Assembly: GCA_934454115.1 (NCBI GenBank)
Contig: CAKSFQ010000043.1
Location: 1 to 6,610, forward strand
Origin: an uncultured Clostridia bacterium
GTDB lineage: Bacteria; Bacillota; Clostridia; Monoglobales; Monoglobaceae
Direction of reading: 5' to 3'
Length of the DNA: 6,610 nucleotides
The translations under genes and the position numbers were made by a program. The notes under the pieces were generated by a model. The model made no database searches, was not told where the DNA came from, and saw nothing but the letters and a program-made list of their open reading frames with translations. The stretch's first letter is position 1; each line of letters starts with the position of its first letter. Shown piece by piece: positions 1-5,215 of the stretch.

Positions 1-94
1 TCTTTACATCCAGCCCTTTCATGATGTTGCGCAAATTCTCCTTGCGTTCTTTTTCCGCTGCCCTCTCTTCGGGACTTCATTTGTACCTTGGCAT
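1..94 (-). pseudogene. Transposase N-terminus with in-frame stop (partial)
   Basis: An ATG at 92-94 sits 9 bases behind a perfect GGAGG (minus strand; 104-108). It reads Met-Pro-Arg-Tyr-Lys and then meets TGA at 77-79. The same frame continues open to the window edge as SPEERAAEKERKENL and then RNIMKGLDVK, a charged, probably helical N-terminus like those of IS256-type transposases. The stop at codon 6 therefore looks like a nonsense mutation in a recognisable gene. A second ATG at 79-81 overlaps the TGA but opens another frame that does not look like a transposase. Restart at the in-frame ATG at 20-22 is possible. Only about 31 codons are visible, so both the family and the broken state are tentative; a sequencing error would also explain the TGA. 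Confidence 0.5.
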
Positions 95-103
95 AATTAA
101 AAA

Positions 104-142
104 CCTCCAAAATGATATTTTTATGATATATCATCTTGGAGG
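104..142 (-). promoter_or_regulatory. Stem-loop sequestering the transposase ribosome-binding site
   Basis: Arms 128-142 and 104-118 form 15 consecutive pairs in minus-strand RNA (14 Watson-Crick and one G-U) around a 9-base loop (119-127). The 3' arm ends in GGAGG at 104-108, the Shine-Dalgarno sequence of the ATG at 92-94. In plus-strand RNA the wobble becomes an A-C mismatch, so the fold favours the transposase-sense transcript. The likely role is to block translation of transcripts that enter from outside the element. The pairing is seen directly; the role is inferred from insertion sequences known to hide their start sites in read-in RNA. Confidence 0.7.
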
Positions 143-151
143 CTTCGTAAA
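123..151 (-). promoter_or_regulatory. Candidate internal promoter of the insertion sequence
   Basis: On the minus strand TTTACG (146-151) is a 4/6 match to the -35 consensus. TATCAT (123-128) is a 5/6 match to the -10, and the spacer is exactly 17 bases. Transcription would start at about 115-117, after the 5' arm of the stem-loop (128-142), so the resulting RNA could not form the stem and its GGAGG would be free. The position and orientation suit a transposase promoter. The -35 match is modest, so this is a prediction only. Confidence 0.45.
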
Positions 152-159
152 GTCTTTAC
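147..159. repeat. 13-base palindrome GTAAAGTCTTTAC in the insertion-sequence end
   Basis: Two perfect 6-base arms (GTAAAG and CTTTAC) flank one central base. The palindrome is in the subterminal part of the putative insertion-sequence end and overlaps the candidate -35 box at 146-151. A transposase-binding or autoregulatory role is possible, but nothing in the window demonstrates it. Confidence 0.4.
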
Positions 160-191
160 ACAAATTTCGGGGTTGACTCGTTCTCGCGATG

Positions 192-2015
192 CTAATCGAA
201 CATTGTTGTATCACATACAGTGAGCTTTTGGTTAAGCTGTGCTACTTCAAGCTCCTCAATTTTTTCAAGCTCACCCGACAAATATTTTCTAAGTGTATCT
301 GCCGCATATTCTAAGCGTTCCAACTGGAATCCCTTTCGCGCGCAATGAATTTCCCATCCGAAAGCTTTACATTCTCTCAGCCATATCTCTTGGAACAGCT
401 TATAGAATTCCATATAGTATGCTGTTGTTTGAGGAATGATAACCTCTGCTATTCTGTTAAGCTCTTGTTTGTTGTTGGATTTATATGCGTCAAAAAGCCT
501 TGCGTGAAGCTCTGCCTTATTTGCTGTTGCACGCAGAGCCAGCACTTCAATGGCAAAATATCCTCTCCAATCGCCATTTTCATTAACATATTTTTCCAAG
601 TAATCTGCCGCTTCTCTCATGGTTTTCATCGGCTCATCACCGACAAAAATTTCTTCGGGCATATTGTCCTGCGGCAACACCGTCTTAACACCGACAGTTT
701 CGAACACATCCTGTTGAAACAACCTTCTGCCCACGGCAACATTGCCGTAAAGTCCGTATGAGAGCGCATCCATTGCATCATACACACTCTTGGGCGTTTT
801 TGTTACAAACTCATTAAAGGCCCATGCATTCTCCGGATTTGCGTCTTTACCGTTCCAGCAATACTCCGCATAAAGAGCAAATGACGGCATGCAAAGGAAA
901 AAGGATGTCTCAAATGCAGCCTCCCCCCACGTGGTAATAAGCGCCATTTCCGGATTTTCTTCAATGCAGGCCTCAAGGGCAGGAATATTGGTATCCATTG
1001 CAAACTTTGTATTCGGCGCATATCCTTCCCAGCACCATGCACCGCCGGCAAAGCCGACAGGGTTTCCCGTTGCTTTGTGCTTTTCGAGAAGTGCAAGATA
1101 TCTTTTTTTATTAACGCTAGAATAGTACCAATACATAAGTCTCGTTTCTTTGGGAAGCTTATCCTCAAACCCTTTGGGAAGCTTTGAATTGTATGTGTAT
1201 ATTTCGGGTGAATCGTAGTCCGGGAAGAATAAATCGCTCCAGATTATAGGTTCGTAGCCGTACTTTACGCACAACTCATTAACCTTTGCAAGGTGATCAA
1301 ACAAAAGCTTATGCTGGTCTATAATCTCACCCCTGTGTTTGTCAAAGTACTTGCCTCTGCCAACATCAAAAGCCTCATCCATACCGACATGAATATGCTT
1401 GGAACGGAAGGCTTTCCTCATCACGGCAATCATTTCCTCAACAAATTTAAGGCTTTCCTTTGTTCCGGGCATAATATTAAATTCCGTATCCCTGAAAGGA
1501 GCTGCCTCTGCCCAGCCCAAATAACGCTCCAAATGCCCCAGCGTTTCAATGCAGGGAATCATTTCAATGCCCAGAGAATATGCATAATCATCAATTTCCC
1601 TCATTTCTTCAATCGTATATCTTCCGCGTTTATACCCAAAATACGGATACTTATCCATCTCGAATATATCCTCAAAATACAGCATCATCATATTGTTGCC
1701 CAATGCAGCATTAAGATCAAGCATTTCTTTTATTGTATCAACTGTAAGGGTTGCGTTTCTTGAAACGTCAAGCATCGGACCGCACCATTTAAAATGCATT
1801 TTTTTGAAAATTTCAAATTCGCCCTTTCCGTCCGTTACCGCTTTTGCAAATTCTGTCAGAGCACGGCACACGGAGCTTTTGCAATCAGCGCCAATAACCG
1901 CCTTTCCGTTCTTTCTTGCGGCATACATCCCTTCGTGCTCCGTAAACTCAATTTCACCGTCATAGGAAAAATTAAGCACTCCGAATATTTTTTCCTTTAA
2001 ATAATTGTAATTCAT
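192..2015 (-). CDS. Cytoplasmic GH20 beta-N-acetylhexosaminidase
   Basis: The 607-residue protein belongs to glycoside hydrolase family 20, which removes terminal beta-linked GlcNAc or GalNAc by substrate-assisted catalysis using the 2-acetamido group. A short alpha/beta N-terminal region (about 1-70) precedes the (beta/alpha)8 barrel (about 75-400). Visible signatures are MLDVSR (81-86), whose Arg86 matches the sugar-binding arginine; HVGMDE (209-214), with the catalytic pair Asp213-Glu214; and aromatic pocket residues in GGAWCW (324-329) and TTWGE (361-365). The remaining 200 or so residues look helical, as in hexosaminidase D-like members. There is no signal peptide or membrane segment, so it should act in the cytoplasm on imported oligosaccharides. 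The ATG follows GGAGG (2023-2027) by 7 bases. It lies 42 bases after the GH95-like gene, probably in one operon. The stop is TAG, and insertion-sequence DNA begins within about 20 bases. Family assignment is firm; the exact substrate is unknown. Confidence 0.9.
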   Translation of the reverse strand: MNYNYLKEKIFGVLNFSYDGEIEFTEHEGMYAARKNGKAVIGADCKSSVCRALTEFAKAVTDGKGEFEIFKKMHFKWCGPMLDVSRNATLTVDTIKEMLDLNAALGNNMMMLYFEDIFEMDKYPYFGYKRGRYTIEEMREIDDYAYSLGIEMIPCIETLGHLERYLGWAEAAPFRDTEFNIMPGTKESLKFVEEMIAVMRKAFRSKHIHVGMDEAFDVGRGKYFDKHRGEIIDQHKLLFDHLAKVNELCVKYGYEPIIWSDLFFPDYDSPEIYTYNSKLPKGFEDKLPKETRLMYWYYSSVNKKRYLALLEKHKATGNPVGFAGGAWCWEGYAPNTKFAMDTNIPALEACIEENPEMALITTWGEAAFETSFFLCMPSFALYAEYCWNGKDANPENAWAFNEFVTKTPKSVYDAMDALSYGLYGNVAVGRRLFQQDVFETVGVKTVLPQDNMPEEIFVGDEPMKTMREAADYLEKYVNENGDWRGYFAIEVLALRATANKAELHARLFDAYKSNNKQELNRIAEVIIPQTTAYYMEFYKLFQEIWLRECKAFGWEIHCARKGFQLERLEYAADTLRKYLSGELEKIEELEVAQLNQKLTVCDTTMFD

Positions 2016-2057
2016 TTTATTTCCTCCGTATAATCATTAGATTTTCCTGATTCATTG

Positions 2058-5000
2058 CTAATAGCCCCTAAGAATATTCAGAAAAATAGCATTAATTTTC
2101 CATCTGTATCCGTTTGCGGTAGAAATTTTCAGTCTGAGGTATTCATCCTTTTCCTGCACTATCGGTATAACCTTACACTGATAGCAGCCTTTTTTTATAA
2201 TCTCTCCTCCTGTTTTTCTGCCGTTTACAGCATTTAAACAGGTTACGCTGTCTTCCTCCTCATCTCCTGATATAACAAGCAGCTCATATTGTCCGCGCGG
2301 AATGTCAAGAACAAATTCGCAGCTTTCTTCGCCTTCTGCAAAATCGCGTCTGAGCTCATCCGGACCGTTTCGGTCTGTAATTTTCCTTTCACCTTCTCCA
2401 ACAAAACCGTATCCGTCAAACTCACTGTAACCAACGCCCGACACAGGCTCGAAGGGAGTCGCCGGAATCAGCATTTCCTCGGCTGCAAACGTTTGGCGAA
2501 TGAAAAGAGCGGAATAGTTTTTGTCCTTAATCTTGGTAAAATCAAATTTATGCACAGTGTGGTTTTGAATTCTGCAGTTACCCAGGTACCGATCCCTGAT
2601 AAATCCGTCAATACATTTCTGATATTCGCTTTCAAGGTTTCCGCCCATAAAAAGCCTGTGTTTTGTATACGTTTCATGTGACATTATTCCGTTGCCGTAT
2701 TCCTCATTGTTTTTTGCCGTATATGCGTCAGTGCCTTCGGCAACAATATACTCATAGCCTGTTTCGGTATCAAAGCTTAGAATTCCTTCCTCAAGCTGAA
2801 CGTCAAGCTTTTCTCCGTTTGAATATACATTCATTTCCGGCTTTATAAACGGAGAGGTCACACGAACTCGCCCTCCTTTCAGGCTCTTTACGGCAATCCA
2901 TTTAAGCTCCCCGTTTTTAAGCTCGGCGCTGATTTCAAACGCCCCTTTCGCAAGAAGCTTGTCGATGCGCACGTTACTCCAAGCTTCATATACGGTACAT
3001 CTGTCAGAATAATCCGCAATTGAATAGCCGTGTCTGTGAAACCTTCCCCATTCCCTGTTGCCATCGGGAACAGCGGGAAACACTCTTATTACTCCGTTGT
3101 GCGATTGAAGCAGCATCTCGTTTACAGCCGCAAGCATTTCACCCGTAAATTCCATCATGCACGGATAATACAACGGCTGCCGCACAATCAGGCAATAGTT
3201 CATAAACCTGCTTGTTTCTTCTGCACTCAAACCGTTTGAGCGGAGCATATGATCTATACCCCTCTCATAAAGCAGTCTGAGCGCCGTCTGCCCCCTGCCG
3301 AGCCTCGCGGCGGCGGCTGCGAGCCAGCTTCCTCCAAAAATTCCTATCTCACACCTGTCCTCAAGAAAATCAATTGTGTTCGACAAAATACTCTTTATCT
3401 CTTCACCGGAGTCCAAGCCGAATTCGCCTATGGGAAAAAGAGGCATCAGCATGCTCGGGTGCCGTATCCACATATTGTCCGGTGCGTCTGCGGAATCCTT
3501 AAAATGCACACCGTATGTTCCCTCCTTGCTTAACGCATAGGGCGCCATATTAGCAACTATTTCTCTGACTTTTTCAAAAACGGGTTGATTGTCGCCTAAA
3601 ATTTCCGCCGCCTCAAGAGTAAATTTGAACAAATACTTAACCGCCGCCACAGTTATCGTTGTATCGTGAGCAAGCGGCCCCTGCTCCGGCGATATATCCG
3701 GGTATATGCTGTAATATCCGCGCTGCCCGTCATATTTAAACACCCGGACAAAAAATTCACAGAGCTTCACAAATAGCGGATACGCTTCATTTCTCAGATA
3801 ATCCTTGTCCATACTGTACTCATACAAATACCACAAATACTGTGCGCACCATGGCATAATACAATAATAAAACGGGTACGGATAATCCCCCGAAACCCCG
3901 GTTATGTTATGAACATCCTTGGCAAAACGCTCGCTCAGCTCACTGTATGACAGAAGCCCGTCTGAAAACACCTTTGCCAAATCAAGGCGGTTGCCGGAAA
4001 AAACGCCGGCGAACGCCGCCTGAATGTTGACATCCCAATACCACTCGCTTCCCCACAAATTTGGATGGCGAATTGCCCATAATCCGTTAAGTCCGCATGC
4101 CTGATGCTTCATTATACCGTCTTTTCCGCTGCAGCAGTCCAGTGCATACAAATTTATGAAATAAACCTGCTCCAGAAATTTATCAGGCAGTGTTACGGAT
4201 GAACGGGCAAAAAATTCTTCCCAGTATCTTGCGTGTTCATCATAAAGCTTATTTATTTTGTTCTCAAATTCAATAATTTTTTTCAGTCCGCACTCCGCAA
4301 CCGGAGCATATCTCCAGTCGGTAAAAATCCCGGTCAGAATTTTGAACTCTTTACTGTCATTCAACACTTTAATTTCCGCACCGTTTTCTTTGATTTCAAC
4401 AGAACATTCGGCGCCCGCAAACCGCACTGCACCACAGAACTCAAATCTGCTATCATCAATAACTGAGCCGTAATTAACCGTGTACAAAACCGTTCTGTTA
4501 TCAACCGCCCTGTATTCGATTTTATTTTCAGCTGACCGGGCATATTTTGGGAAATCAATTTTAATGCTTTTTACTAATCCTGTCCGCTCCTGCTTCACGG
4601 ATGTTATAACGCAGTCCTCTCTTGCAACAACAGTATCCGCGCAAAGAAATATGCCGTCCTTTTTTAATGTCAGCCTTGTTTTCGCATCCTCAACAAAAAG
4701 CTCAACCGTATTTTCGGCATCGGAAATTATGTCGGAAAATGAATATATGAGTTCTCCCGTCTGCGGAAATGTTGACGAAAAAATATCCAATCCCTTCTTG
4801 TCCATGTCAAATGCCGTTTCCTTTTTGTCGTGATAGTCACAATATGGCTCATCACCCACCGGTTGATTATCATTTGCCTTTTTTTCTGTTTGCGCATGCA
4901 GCTCTCCCGGATTTTCGCACTGCACTGAATTCTTTAATTTGTCACACGGCAGCACATTACCGGATATGTTATAATATACTTCATAATGATTCATCGCCTG

Positions 5001-5114
5001 ATGAAGCATACCGTCTTCATAATAAACCATGCAGCCAAAGACGCCGTTTCCCAGCGGTAATGCATTGTCCCACCTGTTGCCGGTTTCTTCAAACCTTATA
5101 TTATGTTTCAACAA
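2058..5114 (-). CDS. GH95-like (clan GH-L) glycoside hydrolase with C-terminal beta-sandwich
   Basis: This 1018-residue protein resembles family GH95 (alpha-L-fucosidases and some alpha-L-galactosidases, inverting). The N-terminal beta domain opens with NALPLGNGVFGCMVY (17-31). The (alpha/alpha)6 catalytic region contains GLNGLW (341-346), WGSEWYWDVNIQ (354-365), YPDISPEQ (471-478) and EMLLQSHNGVIRVFPAVPDG (666-685). Aligned by eye with GH95, the general acid is Glu477 and the base Asn is Asn363. The partner Asn is replaced by Asp361 and the activating Asp by Glu655, so the sugar removed may not be fucose. Residues from about 890 form an extra beta-sandwich (EFDGYGFVGEG, RRDFAEG, DIPRGQYELLVISGDEE, YRWKINAIFLNI) like the ligand-binding domain in front of some rhamnogalacturonan acetylesterases. 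There is no signal peptide, so it is predicted cytoplasmic. An in-frame TGA at 5127-5129 forces a non-ATG start: TTG 5112-5114, or the next TTG. GH95 proteins are usually nearer 750-800 residues. Confidence 0.8.
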   Translation of the reverse strand: MLKHNIRFEETGNRWDNALPLGNGVFGCMVYYEDGMLHQAMNHYEVYYNISGNVLPCDKLKNSVQCENPGELHAQTEKKANDNQPVGDEPYCDYHDKKETAFDMDKKGLDIFSSTFPQTGELIYSFSDIISDAENTVELFVEDAKTRLTLKKDGIFLCADTVVAREDCVITSVKQERTGLVKSIKIDFPKYARSAENKIEYRAVDNRTVLYTVNYGSVIDDSRFEFCGAVRFAGAECSVEIKENGAEIKVLNDSKEFKILTGIFTDWRYAPVAECGLKKIIEFENKINKLYDEHARYWEEFFARSSVTLPDKFLEQVYFINLYALDCCSGKDGIMKHQACGLNGLWAIRHPNLWGSEWYWDVNIQAAFAGVFSGNRLDLAKVFSDGLLSYSELSERFAKDVHNITGVSGDYPYPFYYCIMPWCAQYLWYLYEYSMDKDYLRNEAYPLFVKLCEFFVRVFKYDGQRGYYSIYPDISPEQGPLAHDTTITVAAVKYLFKFTLEAAEILGDNQPVFEKVREIVANMAPYALSKEGTYGVHFKDSADAPDNMWIRHPSMLMPLFPIGEFGLDSGEEIKSILSNTIDFLEDRCEIGIFGGSWLAAAAARLGRGQTALRLLYERGIDHMLRSNGLSAEETSRFMNYCLIVRQPLYYPCMMEFTGEMLAAVNEMLLQSHNGVIRVFPAVPDGNREWGRFHRHGYSIADYSDRCTVYEAWSNVRIDKLLAKGAFEISAELKNGELKWIAVKSLKGGRVRVTSPFIKPEMNVYSNGEKLDVQLEEGILSFDTETGYEYIVAEGTDAYTAKNNEEYGNGIMSHETYTKHRLFMGGNLESEYQKCIDGFIRDRYLGNCRIQNHTVHKFDFTKIKDKNYSALFIRQTFAAEEMLIPATPFEPVSGVGYSEFDGYGFVGEGERKITDRNGPDELRRDFAEGEESCEFVLDIPRGQYELLVISGDEEEDSVTCLNAVNGRKTGGEIIKKGCYQCKVIPIVQEKDEYLRLKISTANGYRWKINAIFLNILRGY

Positions 5115-5120
5115 CGCCCT

Positions 5121-5127
5121 CTCCTTT
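5121..5127 (-). promoter_or_regulatory. Ribosome-binding site that fixes a TTG start
   Basis: AAAGGAG on the minus strand lies 6 bases before TTG (5112-5114) and 9 bases before a second TTG (5109-5111). A TGA in the same frame at 5127-5129 excludes any earlier start, and no ATG or GTG follows before the conserved N-terminal motif. The strong Shine-Dalgarno sequence with a weak start codon suggests moderate translation. Confidence 0.75.
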
Positions 5128-5152
5128 CATCAAAGCCTTTCGTCCCACAGCA

Positions 5153-5190
5153 ATATTCAGCTGCCGTCCGGATGTTCGGCAGCTGAATAT
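5153..5190 (-). terminator. Intergenic hairpin: weak terminator or mRNA-stabilising element
   Basis: Perfect 14-bp arms (5153-5166 and 5177-5190) flank a 10-base loop. The hairpin begins 25 bases after the stop codon of the upstream gene and ends about 25 bases before the ribosome-binding site of the GH95-like gene. In the minus direction it is followed by TGCTGTGG, with no U-tract; on the plus strand it is followed by A residues. It is therefore not a classical intrinsic terminator in either direction. Partial termination or 3'-end protection between differently expressed cistrons is more likely. I saw no convincing promoter between it and the TTG. Confidence 0.45.
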
Positions 5191-5215
5191 AAAAATCAGA
5201 TTTTGAACGCCTAAG

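Larger units (their letters stand above)
1..185 (-). mobile_element. End of an insertion sequence, probably IS256 family (partial)
   Basis: The stretch holds a transposase-like gene start reading out of the window, preceded on the minus strand by a leader with GTGTAAAGACTTTAC, a long stem-loop and a promoter-like pair. GTGTAAA-type sequence near the ends followed by a short leader and an ATG is typical of IS256-family elements in Clostridia, and the visible Glu/Lys/Arg-rich N-terminus fits that family. The outer boundary cannot be fixed because the other end and the target duplication are outside the window. I place it near 171-185, just before the GH20 stop codon at 192-194. The family assignment is recollection-based pattern matching, not a search result. 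Confidence 0.55.

Noticed and set aside
803..1168. Minus-strand frame of 121 codons inside the GH20 gene
   Set aside because: It is out of frame with the catalytic barrel it overlaps and shows no motif or ribosome-binding site.
345..2237. Plus-strand reading frames (e.g. 345-761, 1293-1763, 2055-2237) opposite the GH20 gene and the end of the GH95-like gene
   Set aside because: They are mirror frames of well-supported genes; their Cys/His/Ser/Phe-rich translations show no family motif and they lack ribosome-binding sites.
3295..3325. GC-rich patch inside the GH95-like gene
   Set aside because: It simply encodes an alanine-rich helix (about residues 599-604) and has no repeat or palindromic structure.
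5101..5130. Nine-codon leader peptide ATG AAA GGA ... TAA overlapping the TTG start
   Set aside because: It has no ribosome-binding site of its own and no run of regulatory codons; most likely chance.
4769..5206. Plus-strand frame of 145 codons across the start of the GH95-like gene and the intergenic hairpin
   Set aside because: Its composition is typical of an antisense shadow, it has no recognisable domain, and it overlaps the conserved N-terminus of the hydrolase.
5115..5215. A promoter for the glycosidase operon
   Set aside because: I found no -35/-10 pair with acceptable spacing; the AT-rich matches are too close together or lie inside the hairpin arms.
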